From NCBI GenBank assembly GCA_002163155.1, contig MAAO01000008.1, positions 267,354-331,353 of the forward strand: a DNA stretch of 64,000 nt. The letters are read 5' to 3'. Numbering within the stretch: the first letter of the stretch is position 1; every line of letters starts with the position of its first letter. The position numbers and the translations under genes were made by a program. Below are positions 53,783 to 62,903 of the stretch, piece by piece. Below the pieces are notes generated by a model that ran no database searches, was not told the origin of the DNA, and was given only the letters and a program-made list of their open reading frames with translations. The stretch is from Halobacteriovorax marinus (GTDB taxonomy: Bacteria > Bdellovibrionota > Bacteriovoracia > Bacteriovoracales > Bacteriovoracaceae).

Positions 53783-54712
53783 CTAAATATCGAGATCGAG
53801 TCCTTTTAACATTTCTTTCATGTCCGCAAGATTTGCACCCATAATGACTTTATTACCATTTCCCTTAAGCTTGGTTAGAGATTTAATATACTTCTGTCCA
53901 AGTTCAAGCTTAACCGCTTCTTTTCCCCCAGGAGCATTAATGGCCATCGCAATTTTAGCAATAGACTCAGCCGTGGCTTCTCCAAGAGCAAGAATCTCTG
54001 AGGCTTTACCACTGGCTTCATTAATTCTCTTCTCCATCTCACCTTCAGACTTATTAATCAACTCACTCATAAGCCCTTCTGAAGTGTTAATAAGAGACTG
54101 CTTCTCACCCACACTCTTTTGTAGAATGGCCCTACGGTTTCTTTCAGCGGTTACTTGCTTCTCCATAGACTGTCTAACTGACTCCGGTGGCACAAGATTT
54201 TTAATTTCAAACCTAAGAATCTTAACTCCCCACTTCGTTGCAGCCTCATCGAGAACCGCTACAACTTTTCCACTAATCGCTTCTCTCTCTTCAAAAGTTC
54301 GATCTAATTCAAGAGTTCCTACAATGGCACGAGTCGTTGTTTGCGCCAATTGAATGGCAGCATATTGAAAGTCAGTGATTCCATAGCTTGCCTTTTGTGA
54401 ATCAAAGACTTGCAGATAAATAACTCCATCCATTTCAACTTGAATTTCGTCTTTTGTGAAACATCTCTGAGGTGGAACATCGATAGTATGTTCTTTTAGG
54501 TCCTGAATATAAGCGACATTATCAACAAAAGGAAAGAGAAAGTGAAACCCAGCTTTTAGAGTGAGATGATACTTTCCAAATCTCTCTACAATATATTCAC
54601 TTCTAGCCGGAACAAGACGTAATGACTTAACAAGTGCAATGAGAATATAAATAAAAATAAAACCAATAACTATATTAAAAAATAAAACATCCATTGAAAG
54701 TCTCATGGACAA
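53783..54712 (-). CDS. SPFH/Band 7 (stomatin-like) protein, second copy
   Basis: A 309-residue protein. TM segment near residues 8-28 ('LFFNIVIGFIFIYILIALV'). The SPFH/PHB core follows ('SEYIVERFGKYHLTLKAGFH', 'HTIDVPPQRCFTKDEIQVEM', 'YAAIQLAQTTTRAIVGTLEL') and then a helical region of 'SEGEMEKRINEASGKASEIL' typical of paraslipins/QmcA. The usual end 'NLADMKEMLKGL' is present. It is the last gene of the NfeD-SPFH-SPFH operon, 17 nt after its homologue. These proteins oligomerise in inner-membrane microdomains and are linked to membrane stress and proteolysis. The start is at TTG or at the following ATG; both have AGGAG upstream. Confidence 0.9.
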   Translation of the reverse strand: MSMRLSMDVLFFNIVIGFIFIYILIALVKSLRLVPARSEYIVERFGKYHLTLKAGFHFLFPFVDNVAYIQDLKEHTIDVPPQRCFTKDEIQVEMDGVIYLQVFDSQKASYGITDFQYAAIQLAQTTTRAIVGTLELDRTFEEREAISGKVVAVLDEAATKWGVKILRFEIKNLVPPESVRQSMEKQVTAERNRRAILQKSVGEKQSLINTSEGLMSELINKSEGEMEKRINEASGKASEILALGEATAESIAKIAMAINAPGGKEAVKLELGQKYIKSLTKLKGNGNKVIMGANLADMKEMLKGLDLDI

Positions 54713-54729
54713 CTCCTAATTAAATTAAT

Positions 54730-55632
54730 TTACGAAACGACTTGCCCTTTGAGCTCATCAACTATGCCTTTTAAAGATGCTAGATTTGAAGGGAAGATTG
54801 AAACATCTCCTCCTCCTAACACTTCATCTAATTGATCAATATACTGGTCAACGAGTCTCATCTTTAAAGCGTCACTTCCACCTGGAAGATTAATCGCCTC
54901 ACCAACTATTGTTAAACTCTTGGCAGTTGAATCAGCAATGAGCTTAATCCCTTCAGCCTTTCCCTTGGCCTCATTGATTCTCTTTTGTTTTTCACCTTCA
55001 GAGATATTAATCGCCATCTGTTTTTCACCTTCAGATACATTAATAAGTTTTTCTTTCTCTGCAGTGGCCCTTGTGATCTCGGCCCTCTTCTCTCTTTCGG
55101 CTTCCATTTGTTTTTCTAGAGTATCTACAACATGGCTAGAAGGAGAGATATCTTTTACTTCATAGCGCATGACTTTCACTCCCCATGGATCAGAGGCCTT
55201 ATCAATTTCAGAAATTATTTTTGCATTAACTTCTTCTCTTTCTGAGAAGATTTCGCCAAGAGTGATCTTCCCAATTTCAGATCTCATAGTCGTTTGTGCA
55301 AGATTAATGCTGGCCGCTTCATAATCACCAATACCGTAACTGGCTTTCTTAGCGTCCATTACCTTGAGATAAAGAAGACCGTCAATTTCGACTTGTATAT
55401 TATCTTTCGTGATAACACTTTGAGAGGGAATGTCGATAACTTGCTCCCTAATCTCTTGTTTGTACGATGCACTATCAAAGAAGGGTACTAAGAAGTAAAT
55501 TCCGGGCCCTAAAGTCTTGTGGAACTTTCCAAGTCTTTCAACAATGACATTTTCTCTTTCAACAACTATTAAAATGGTCTTATACAATAAGAAACAAATA
55601 AATAGAGTTAAAACTGTAATAGTAGTTAACAT
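54730..55632 (-). CDS. SPFH/Band 7 (stomatin-like) protein, first copy
   Basis: A 300-residue protein. TM near residues 4-22 ('ITVLTLFICFLLYKTILIVV'). PHB core 'ENVIVERLGKFHKTLGPGIY', 'QVIDIPSQSVITKDNIQVEI' and 'EAASINLAQTTMRSEIGKIT'. The helical tail has repeated 'ISEGEKQ' phrases ('NVSEGEKQMAINISEGEKQK') and ends with 'FPSNLASLKGIVDELKGQ'. GAGGTGT precedes the ATG. It is 27 nt after the NfeD gene, the arrangement of clp-class NfeD and stomatin pairs (QmcA/YbbK). It probably forms a ring-like membrane assembly with the next SPFH protein. The second copy differs enough to suggest a heteromer. Confidence 0.92.
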   Translation of the reverse strand: MLTTITVLTLFICFLLYKTILIVVERENVIVERLGKFHKTLGPGIYFLVPFFDSASYKQEIREQVIDIPSQSVITKDNIQVEIDGLLYLKVMDAKKASYGIGDYEAASINLAQTTMRSEIGKITLGEIFSEREEVNAKIISEIDKASDPWGVKVMRYEVKDISPSSHVVDTLEKQMEAEREKRAEITRATAEKEKLINVSEGEKQMAINISEGEKQKRINEAKGKAEGIKLIADSTAKSLTIVGEAINLPGGSDALKMRLVDQYIDQLDEVLGGGDVSIFPSNLASLKGIVDELKGQVVS

Positions 55633-55659
55633 TTAAACACCTCAATATATTTCATGAAT

Positions 55660-56106
55660 TTATAACTTTTCTACGATCCAAGTAATGTTTTCGCGACCAA
55701 TAATTTTCACATTCTCATCTTTTAAGATTTCAACACTTCCCAGACTCTTTGCTTGCCAAGAACTTCCACTATGCTGAATTCTACCAAATCCATCACTGGA
55801 AATAGTTTCGATAACAACGGCCTCTTGACCAATGACTTCTTCATCTTCACAAATATTTTCTTTAACTGAATCACTGGGAACAAATCTCAGAACGAGCAAT
55901 CTAAGTGTAAAGAGATAAACAAGGGAGCTAATAAAGAAAGTTGTTAACTGAGAAGGCAATCCCGAGATAGCTCCAAAATGCATAGCAAGGGCCACCGTGA
56001 GAGATCCCATCCCTACAAAGATTACCACTAACCCAGGTAAGAGAAATTCTCCAATAACTAATATAATGCCCATTACGAGCCAGATTCTATAGAGTATATC
56101 TTCCAT
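55660..56106 (-). CDS. NfeD-like membrane protein
   Basis: A 148-residue protein of the short NfeD class. Three or four TM segments cover residues about 5-75 ('RIWLVMGIILVIGEFLLPGL', 'VIFVGMGSLTVALAMHFGA', 'TTFFISSLVYLFTLRLLVL'). They are followed by a C-terminal OB-fold ('GQEAVVIETISSDGFGRIQH', 'SSWQAKSLGSVEILKDENVK'), as in YbbK/QmcB. It is the first gene of the operon with two SPFH proteins; NfeD and stomatin families nearly always pair, and this context supports a shared role in membrane organisation or quality control. The divergent 56294 gene faces away across 187 bp. Confidence 0.9.
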   Translation of the reverse strand: MEDILYRIWLVMGIILVIGEFLLPGLVVIFVGMGSLTVALAMHFGAISGLPSQLTTFFISSLVYLFTLRLLVLRFVPSDSVKENICEDEEVIGQEAVVIETISSDGFGRIQHSGSSWQAKSLGSVEILKDENVKIIGRENITWIVEKL

Positions 56107-56293
56107 TGGTAAATGGTAAACCTTAAAAGTATAGTTTACAAGAGTTATGAAGCAAATTTAAATTACTTTTAAAAGGTAATGCCACGAGATAAAAAGAGCA
56201 TAGAAACAAACTCATAACAAGAAATTTAAAATATATGTTAAAATTTATTAAATGGAGAGAACTCTCCATTTTTGTCTTAAACAGGAATAGAGA

Positions 56294-56827
56294 ATGAATA
56301 CAATACAAGATTCCCTACAGAAGATTTATGATTATTCTAGTGAGAGAATGCGCTACGCTGAAGGAAAAAATGGAGCTCTATTAGCTGTAACAGCTCTAGT
56401 GTTTTTTAGAATGATGGATTCAAACTTGGTCGTTTCTCCAATTTTAAAACCAATTCATTTTATAAGTATATTTTGTTTCGCCCTAGCTATCCTAATCTGT
56501 GTGTCCTCATTTGTTGCTAGATTAAATATTCCAAAAATGATGAAAAAAGGAAAGCAAGAACTCCCTGAGAAATATGTCTCCTTTAATAATTTACTTTCTA
56601 GCATTAGACTTGCTCATTATAAACCTGAGGAGTATACAAAACAATTGGCTCACAAATTGGGAAGAGATGAGAAGGAAGTAACTCAACTAGATATTGATTA
56701 TGCAGAACATATAATTGTTAATTCTATGATTATAATAACAAAGTACAGATGTTTTCACTACGCTACCTTGTGCATGATGGTGGGAATGTGTAGTGCTATT
56801 ACAGTTAAGATTTGGAGCTTCATTTAG
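56294..56827 (+). CDS. Membrane protein resembling Pycsar/PycTM-type effectors, orphan
   Basis: A 177-residue protein with two N-terminal TM segments ('NGALLAVTALVFFRMMDSN', 'IHFISIFCFALAILICVSSF'), a cytoplasmic loop of about 60 residues and a C-terminal TM ('ATLCMMVGMCSAITVKIWS'). The 'ERMRYAEGKNGALLAV' opening resembles the (A/E)-x-K-(N/A)-x-x-L motif of DUF5706/PycTM or S-4TM effector proteins, which open membranes on binding a cyclic nucleotide. No cyclase gene is nearby, so if this is such an effector it is an orphan. It is divergent from the NfeD-SPFH operon. The match is from pattern memory and needs an HMM search. AGGAAT precedes the ATG. Confidence 0.5.
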   Translation: MNTIQDSLQKIYDYSSERMRYAEGKNGALLAVTALVFFRMMDSNLVVSPILKPIHFISIFCFALAILICVSSFVARLNIPKMMKKGKQELPEKYVSFNNLLSSIRLAHYKPEEYTKQLAHKLGRDEKEVTQLDIDYAEHIIVNSMIIITKYRCFHYATLCMMVGMCSAITVKIWSFI

Positions 56828-56917
56828 AATGAATAGATAAAAGGACAAGATAGGTTCTACTTAGAAGAGTTTTTTTCAACATGGGGCATAATTTCATAAC
56901 CCCATATCGATTAAAGA

Positions 56918-57541
56918 TTAATTTTTTAAAAGGTAAGGCATTTTTGTTTCTGGGTTTGCCGAGGCTCCCGTGCTTAGATAAGTAGACATACCTGTTGTAG
57001 AGATATCATCAAATGCAAGCCTTACATACATTCTACGTCCGTTATACTTATAGTTAAAAGAAACTTTCTTATTTTGAAAGACTTCTTCTAATTTTTCAAA
57101 ATCAAAGACCTTATGGTCAGCTAATCTTGAATGTTCAAATACTCCAAGTCTGATTGGCACATCAAAGCTATTTGTTCTTCCCTGCGAGTAGATCTTGTCC
57201 TTTACAAAGAAATTTAGATATGTCTGACATTGTTTATTACTTCTATAGAAGCCAGTTAAGTCTAACCTTCTTTTACTTGTGTTAGATACTGTGACTCGCG
57301 ACAGGTTTCTTGAAATTTTCTTCTTCGTTATTTTCAAAGGAACTTTCTTGTAAGTATAAGAATATTGAGAAGAATCACTAAATACGAATTTTTCATATCG
57401 GCATGCCATTTCTAATTCGAAATCTAACTCATAAGCATTTGTGTCCATATTAAATTCGAGATCAAATGGCTCAACAGTAATTGAAGCTGAAAAAGTAGAG
57501 AATGACAGAAAAAGGGCCAAGAGTAGTACTGATATTTTCAT
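56918..57541 (-). CDS. Exported protein, unknown function
   Basis: A 207-residue product with a signal peptide ('MKISVLLLALFLSFSTFSAS'). The mature chain is strongly beta-patterned ('ITVEPFDLEFNMDTNAYELD', 'YSYTYKKVPLKITKKKISRN', 'VSFNYKYNGRRMYVRLAFDD') with cysteines in 'MACRYEK' and 'NKQCQTYL'. An immunoglobulin-like or jelly-roll sandwich would fit; no motif identifies a family. A hydrophobic core with basic surface loops is apparent. It is single and convergent with the Pycsar-like gene. Confidence 0.65.
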   Translation of the reverse strand: MKISVLLLALFLSFSTFSASITVEPFDLEFNMDTNAYELDFELEMACRYEKFVFSDSSQYSYTYKKVPLKITKKKISRNLSRVTVSNTSKRRLDLTGFYRSNKQCQTYLNFFVKDKIYSQGRTNSFDVPIRLGVFEHSRLADHKVFDFEKLEEVFQNKKVSFNYKYNGRRMYVRLAFDDISTTGMSTYLSTGASANPETKMPYLLKN

Positions 57542-57804
57542 AAAGGTTTATCCTAATTTAAATTTATTTATTAATAAGCTAATTTTTCTTAATTGCCTAG
57601 AGGGTGTGTAAAGTGAACTAAGAGATTTCTCCACTCATTCAAGAGTAGGCATCAAAGTACTGACCATTTACTTTATTTAAATTAAGAGCACATCTAAAAA
57701 CAGCTTCTTAGAGGTATCAAGCTTTACAGGCTATCTAAGTATTGAGAATGACGCAGAGTAAGATCACGCCATATTTAAGGACTTGTCCAGATAGGACTAA
57801 CACT

Positions 57805-60597
57805 TTACTTTTTTATAATATCAGAGAAAACATTCATAAGATCAGCATGCCTTACTGCCTCTTGCCTTAGTTTCTGAATTTTTATAACTTCCTCTTCGTG
57901 AGCGATCATGACTTCCTCTCGAGAAAGTTCACTAACCTTTTCAAAGCGAATAACCTTACCGTTTTTAAAGATTGGATTATAGATTACTCGCCCCAAATTT
58001 GTATCTACAGAGATGTACTCCCCTTCAACAATTTCATACTTCTCTAATAAACTAGGATTTAGTGAATCAGAGAGTTCATTAAAATCGCTCTCACTTAAGA
58101 CTGTATCATTAAAAACATTTGACTCATCTAAAATAACTTTCTGCTGTTGCTCTTTTGCAATGCGCTTAGAATCGCTACTCTCACTCTCTCTAAAATTGTC
58201 GTTCTCACTAATTCTTGTGACATTCTCTACAGAAGAGGCAGGGGATGAAATAGCCGTTGAAGTTGGTGTTGAGATAGGACTAGAAACAAGGGGTTGATCA
58301 GTACTAACGACCTTTTTTGTTCTAATAGGCTCTCTTTCAATTACTTCCTCTTGGGCAAGAGAGTCTAGCGAAGAACTTTGAATAGATTGCACAGAAGACA
58401 CAGGAATATTTTCTTTTCTTACATTTATTTTTTTCTCTTTTGAGTACAAGTTTTCTCTTTCTTTTTGTATGTTAGAAATTTCTTTTTTTAAGCTACTGAG
58501 ACGTTTTTCATTATTTGAATCGTTTATACTTCTTTTAACAGTAGCTTGCTTTGTTTGAAAATTTTCGATTTTACTCGTTATTCTATTTTCATAGTCTTCA
58601 AGGTCTTTGAATCTTTTTTGTAGACTTTTCTCTTTAACTGAAAGACTTTCTCTTGGAAGAGTCTGAATTTCTCTAGAGAACTCTCTATTTTTTTTATCAC
58701 TAAAAGTGTTTACATTTTCTTCGACTTTTTTCTCGTTAGTTTTCGCACTAGAATCAAATTTTTTAGTAATCGTCTTCTTCCCAGCCTTAGTCATTTTCGC
58801 TTCTGCTTCAGTAAAACCATCAATTGATTTTAAAGCAGAGAATCGGTCATTTATAAATTTCTTACTTTCAGCATTAAAGTCTTTATTAAATTTTAAAGAT
58901 TTTGTCTCTGGATCATAACTGACAATATCTGGTTCAGAGTAAATTGATCGCCGGGAAAGATTAATAACATGGTCTGCAGCATGCTTATTTCCTTTAAAAA
59001 TTTTGGCTATATTAGTTGAAACCCCGTGCCTCTCTAAACTTAATTGTTCAACCCTTGTTGTTTTCGCAACCAATTCACTAATCTCCAATTCTATCAAATT
59101 GTTTATCCCAATTAATTGGTTCTTGGATGTGACTATGTTTGAGTTAACTTTTTTAAGTTGTAGACGTTCTGCTTGAACTTCCTGGGCACTTAAATCTCCA
59201 GATTTTAAACTTCGTTGAATTTTAGCCTTTTCTCTTTCAGAAACCTTAAGTTCTGCTTCAATACGTTGACGGCCATCATCATAGGAATGTATTTTTCTAG
59301 CAGAATTACGCATACCTTCTTCTAATTCTTTAATTTCCTTAGTGAGTAACACATCTTTTTCAAGAAGTTTATTGAGTTCTTCAAAGGCCTTATCATCCTT
59401 CATAGTATCAGAGATAACATTCTTAACAGTTACTTCTTGAGAGTGCCTATCGCAATAGTATATATCCGCTTCAAACCTCTTGTTAGCTAATTCTGTTGGA
59501 TCTTTAGGATTAATAGTTTTCTTAACAAAGCTCTCGTAACTTAAAGCGTGATCAGGAGCATAGTCTTGATTTCTTATATTTGATTTAACGAAGTCGTTAT
59601 AACTCTCTCTCTTTAGATCCGAAGAATTTACATGATCAGATGTAAATTTCTTATAGTCATTTTCCATATCTTCACAAGCGATATTTACATTTTCATTTAA
59701 GGAGTATAATATGGTTTTTCTTATTTTGCTTAAAGATAATTTCTCAATATTCTCAGAGTCAGAATGATTGAAATCCATTAAATCAGTAAGAGTAAACATG
59801 TATAAAGAAGAGTGATAGTCATCATTAAAAGCAAAGCGACTATCTTTCATAAACTTATCTAAGTTGCCTTCTAAAATCCTAGGTTGTGATTCATTAGAAG
59901 ACACATTTAAAGTTTGTGGGTATTCCAAAATAAAATTTTGAATAAACGTTACTAACATTTCCTTTTTTGTGGTTGAATATTCACCATGAATGTCGCTTCC
60001 ATTTGCTCTTTTAGCAGCTCCTATTGACGATCCTCCAGCAGCAACAGCATCCATAACTTTTCTTTTCGATGGATTTTTTATACTAAAACTTTCACTTTGT
60101 TTTTCAGAGATATCCCCAGCTTCTTTTATCATATTTGAAAAATCATCTCTAAAATCTTTTGCACAGCTTGCATTTGGCTCTACGTATCCAAGAATACCTA
60201 TATAATCTTCGATCATTTCTTTACCTGCAAACTTTCGATAAACTTCAGGCTCTTTTTTTAAGAATTCTAAATAATCGTCATATAGATCTTCCGCAATAGT
60301 GTGCCTATCAATATCATCTCCTGCAACAAGATTGATGCACTTGCAAAATGGTTCTATTTTAGTGTGATTATTACAATCGAGCTTAGTTGCATCATCGATA
60401 AGAACTTTTAAACCTTTTAATTCTACGCCTGGTACACATTTTGAGAACTTCATAACAGAGCTATCAACAAGCCCTCCACCGAGCTTAAATAAATTAAATT
60501 CGATATCTCTCTCTCCTGAATAATTGGGAAGTGAAAGTGCTCTAGGAATAACTAGAATATATAAGAGAATAAAATAGAAGAAATACTTAAAACCCAT
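57805..60597 (-). CDS. Large exported coiled-coil protein, unknown function
   Basis: A 930-residue protein with a signal peptide ('FYFILLYILVIPRALSLPNY'). The first 130 mature residues contain a cluster of cysteines ('CVPGVELKG', 'DCNNHTKIEPFCKCINLVAG', 'NASCAKDF'). Residues about 210-400 are mixed, and about 410-530 and 640-760 are long coiled coils ('EAELKVSEREKAKIQRSLKS', 'LEDYENRITSKIENFQTKQA'). A Ser/Pro-rich stretch lies near 790-830 ('SSPISTPTSTAISSPASS') before a short C-terminal domain. No family recognised. The layout of globular head, rod and flexible spacer suggests a periplasm-spanning or surface-exposed structural protein. The long antisense frames (58013, 58706, 59990) are shadows. 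Confidence 0.75.
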   Translation of the reverse strand: MGFKYFFYFILLYILVIPRALSLPNYSGERDIEFNLFKLGGGLVDSSVMKFSKCVPGVELKGLKVLIDDATKLDCNNHTKIEPFCKCINLVAGDDIDRHTIAEDLYDDYLEFLKKEPEVYRKFAGKEMIEDYIGILGYVEPNASCAKDFRDDFSNMIKEAGDISEKQSESFSIKNPSKRKVMDAVAAGGSSIGAAKRANGSDIHGEYSTTKKEMLVTFIQNFILEYPQTLNVSSNESQPRILEGNLDKFMKDSRFAFNDDYHSSLYMFTLTDLMDFNHSDSENIEKLSLSKIRKTILYSLNENVNIACEDMENDYKKFTSDHVNSSDLKRESYNDFVKSNIRNQDYAPDHALSYESFVKKTINPKDPTELANKRFEADIYYCDRHSQEVTVKNVISDTMKDDKAFEELNKLLEKDVLLTKEIKELEEGMRNSARKIHSYDDGRQRIEAELKVSEREKAKIQRSLKSGDLSAQEVQAERLQLKKVNSNIVTSKNQLIGINNLIELEISELVAKTTRVEQLSLERHGVSTNIAKIFKGNKHAADHVINLSRRSIYSEPDIVSYDPETKSLKFNKDFNAESKKFINDRFSALKSIDGFTEAEAKMTKAGKKTITKKFDSSAKTNEKKVEENVNTFSDKKNREFSREIQTLPRESLSVKEKSLQKRFKDLEDYENRITSKIENFQTKQATVKRSINDSNNEKRLSSLKKEISNIQKERENLYSKEKKINVRKENIPVSSVQSIQSSSLDSLAQEEVIEREPIRTKKVVSTDQPLVSSPISTPTSTAISSPASSVENVTRISENDNFRESESSDSKRIAKEQQQKVILDESNVFNDTVLSESDFNELSDSLNPSLLEKYEIVEGEYISVDTNLGRVIYNPIFKNGKVIRFEKVSELSREEVMIAHEEEVIKIQKLRQEAVRHADLMNVFSDIIKK

Positions 60598-60829
60598 ACT
60601 ATCCTTATCGGAAATAATTCATAATGCTTAAGATTAACATCAGACCTTGTACGCAGGCTCTATTTAACTATAGACACGTAAGAACTCAATGATTGTGAAC
60701 AGTTAGAACAAGGGATCAATTAATTCAAAATACAACAATTGTTGGCACTTTTTGAGAATACTTAAAATTTGAAAGGATATTTCTTAGATAGACTGAATTC
60801 GCCACGCAACAGCACTTATATCAAGAGAT

Positions 60830-60855
60830 GAAGCAACTTAAACTCAAGTTGCTTC
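60830..60855 (-). terminator. Candidate terminator after the 60879-61256 gene
   Basis: GAAGCAACTT / AAGTTGCTTC, a perfect ten-pair stem with a 6-nt loop, about 25 nt beyond the stop codon. The trailing sequence (ATCTCTTGAT) is not strongly T-rich. The roughly 280 bp between the flanking genes holds nothing else I can support. Confidence 0.55.
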
Positions 60856-60878
60856 TCAAATCTCAAGAACTCAAAAAA

Positions 60879-61256
60879 TTAGTGATGAGTGAACTTAACT
60901 TTGTAATTTTGAGTATCATCCCACTCAACTTCAATAAGACCTTCTTTTTCAGAATCTAATGAGATGACGGCCTTCATAACTTCAGGTAAATCAGCATCAT
61001 TATAAAAAGGTCCGCCAGTACAGACTGACTCAGTACAGTTTAAAGCACCAAATTCAAACTCGAAGTTTAAAGAGTTGATTCCTATTAAGATTGAATCCCT
61101 TACAATAAATGATTCATAATATTGATAACTATCAATTAAGATACCATCAGAATTTCTTACTTCAGTAGATGTAATTTCTACGTCTCCTGAAACATTTGAA
61201 GCAAAATTATTAAGAGAGAATAAAAGCGTCGTCGCTAGTGCTAAAAACTTTATCAT
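60879..61256 (-). CDS. Small exported protein, unknown function
   Basis: A 125-residue product with a signal peptide ('MIKFLALATTLLFSLNNFAS'). The mature part opens 'NVSGDVEITSTEVRNSDGIL', a strand-turn-strand pattern, with two close cysteines ('LNCTESVCTGGPFYND') that could bridge. It ends in 'IEVEWDDTQNYKVKFTHH'. The beta-rich chain of about 105 residues may be a small barrel. No family recognised. Confidence 0.65.
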   Translation of the reverse strand: MIKFLALATTLLFSLNNFASNVSGDVEITSTEVRNSDGILIDSYQYYESFIVRDSILIGINSLNFEFEFGALNCTESVCTGGPFYNDADLPEVMKAVISLDSEKEGLIEVEWDDTQNYKVKFTHH

Positions 61257-61444
61257 TACAGTTTTCCTTTTTTAGATTTTTATTTTGGACTAATATATAA
61301 GTCATTTTTCTCAAGAATCCAAGACCTCTGAAGAAAGTACAGTCTATAACTAGTTAATTTTGTGGTAAGTAAAAAGAGGTTAGATAAAAATGTTTTCACA
61401 GAAAGAGTATTACTTATTTGTTGAAATACTTTAGTAAGAAGTAG

Positions 61445-62779
61445 TTAGCGCGAGATCATATTCTTTAAGGCCTTTAAATGAGTTGGATCAAATTGTCCCT
61501 TATACTTCGCTTCAATAGTCAGAACAGCTTCAACTGGTGATACAGCGGGATGCACACCATCAGAAACAACTTGGTGAACAAAGAGATCAATAATGTGGAC
61601 GACTAAGGCCAGAGGATAGATTTGATCTTTTTTTAGTTTTAAAGGATAACCACTTCCATCCCAATTCTCATGATGTTGAATGACGATATCTGTAACTTCC
61701 AGTGGCAAAATATTCAATTTATCTAAAATCTCGTTCCCATTTATTGGATGATCTCGAAATATTTTATACTCTTCCTCAGTCATATCGTCCTCATGCTTTA
61801 TAATAAGGTCCTTATTCATTCCCTTCTTCCCCAAATCATGAAACGTCCCCCCTACACTTAAATAAAAGAGAGTTTGCTCAGAGTGCCATTCAAGACATTT
61901 TGCCAACATAAGGCTATAGACTCCTACGCCTAGCATATGAGCAAAGAACTTATCATTTAGAGAATTGAAGTAATCAAGTAATGTTGTTATTGATGGCTTG
62001 TTAGTAATGACCTGCATAGTAGATTCAAAGATCTTTTTTGCATCATCAAAACTCTCTTCTACTATTTCATTATGATAAATATCTTTTAGAAGTAATTGAT
62101 TTGATTTTAAAAGAAGTCGCTGTCTACTCTCGTTATCAATTTTCCCCTTACTACTCATGGCATTTGCATGATGAAGCTCAGAATACCTCTTAAAGTCAGA
62201 TCTCTTCATATAAAAGCTATTAATATTCTTGTCTTGATATTTCTTAATTCGATCTGGATCAATATGACTAGATTCATGTGCAATTTTCACATATTTAACA
62301 GAGGATAATTTCACAAAGAGAGGAAAAGGAATATTAATAGATTTATCAAGATCACTTAGTAAAACTGGAGTGTAATTTTTTGCCAACTGCTCCTGCTCAA
62401 TCTCAGAAAAACCCTCATTGTTTATGACTGAATTCACTACCCTTAATAAGTCAAATTCTATCAATGGTTTAGTGATAAAGTGACTAAGGCCTATATCGTG
62501 GGCTTCTTTAGTTTCAAGAATTTCTTCATAGGAGGTCATTAAGATAATAAAAGTTTGATAATTTTCTTCACACCATTCGTTCAACTCAATTCCTGAAAGT
62601 TTAGGCATTTTCACATCGGTAAGAATGAGGTCAACTTTTTGAGACTCAGCTTTGATCATCGCCTCTTCCCCATTAGAGGCCATCAATGTTGAAAAAGAAT
62701 TTTTCTCAAGAATTGTTTGCAGATACTGACGGATATCCTCATCATCATCAACAATTAAAATAGTCTTATTTTCACTCAT
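61445..62779 (-). CDS. Response regulator with HD-GYP phosphodiesterase domain
   Basis: A 444-residue protein. Residues about 5-120 are a receiver with the full acidic pocket (DDD at 11-13), phospho-Asp 55 in 'LILTDVKMPK', Thr 82 and Lys 104 ('FITKPL'). The middle region (about 130-260) resembles the PilZ-less linker seen in related regulators. Residues about 275-444 are an HD-GYP domain: 'HMLGVGVYSLMLAK', metal motif 'GTFHDLGKKG' and 'HHENWDGSGYP', close to canonical, so cyclic-di-GMP hydrolysis is likely. GAGGAAG precedes the ATG. A binding-protein gene lies 124 nt upstream on the same strand. The 17740 protein has the same order of domains but with decayed motifs. Confidence 0.93.
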   Translation of the reverse strand: MSENKTILIVDDDEDIRQYLQTILEKNSFSTLMASNGEEAMIKAESQKVDLILTDVKMPKLSGIELNEWCEENYQTFIILMTSYEEILETKEAHDIGLSHFITKPLIEFDLLRVVNSVINNEGFSEIEQEQLAKNYTPVLLSDLDKSINIPFPLFVKLSSVKYVKIAHESSHIDPDRIKKYQDKNINSFYMKRSDFKRYSELHHANAMSSKGKIDNESRQRLLLKSNQLLLKDIYHNEIVEESFDDAKKIFESTMQVITNKPSITTLLDYFNSLNDKFFAHMLGVGVYSLMLAKCLEWHSEQTLFYLSVGGTFHDLGKKGMNKDLIIKHEDDMTEEEYKIFRDHPINGNEILDKLNILPLEVTDIVIQHHENWDGSGYPLKLKKDQIYPLALVVHIIDLFVHQVVSDGVHPAVSPVEAVLTIEAKYKGQFDPTHLKALKNMISR

Positions 62780-62903
62780 GGATATACTTCCTCATCTTTA
62801 CTAATCGGGTAAACGTGAGAGAGTTCAATATAAGATTATATTCATTAATATTGAGAATTTATTTGTTGTTAACAAAATGATGGGGCGTAAATGTGAAGTT
62901 GAG

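Noticed and set aside
53820-55491. Long plus-strand frames opposite the SPFH genes (53820, 54920, 55294).
   Set aside because: Mirror frames of helical, charged sequence; no start signals.
58013-60205. Plus-strand frames opposite the coiled-coil protein.
   Set aside because: Shadows created by its Lys/Glu-rich codons.
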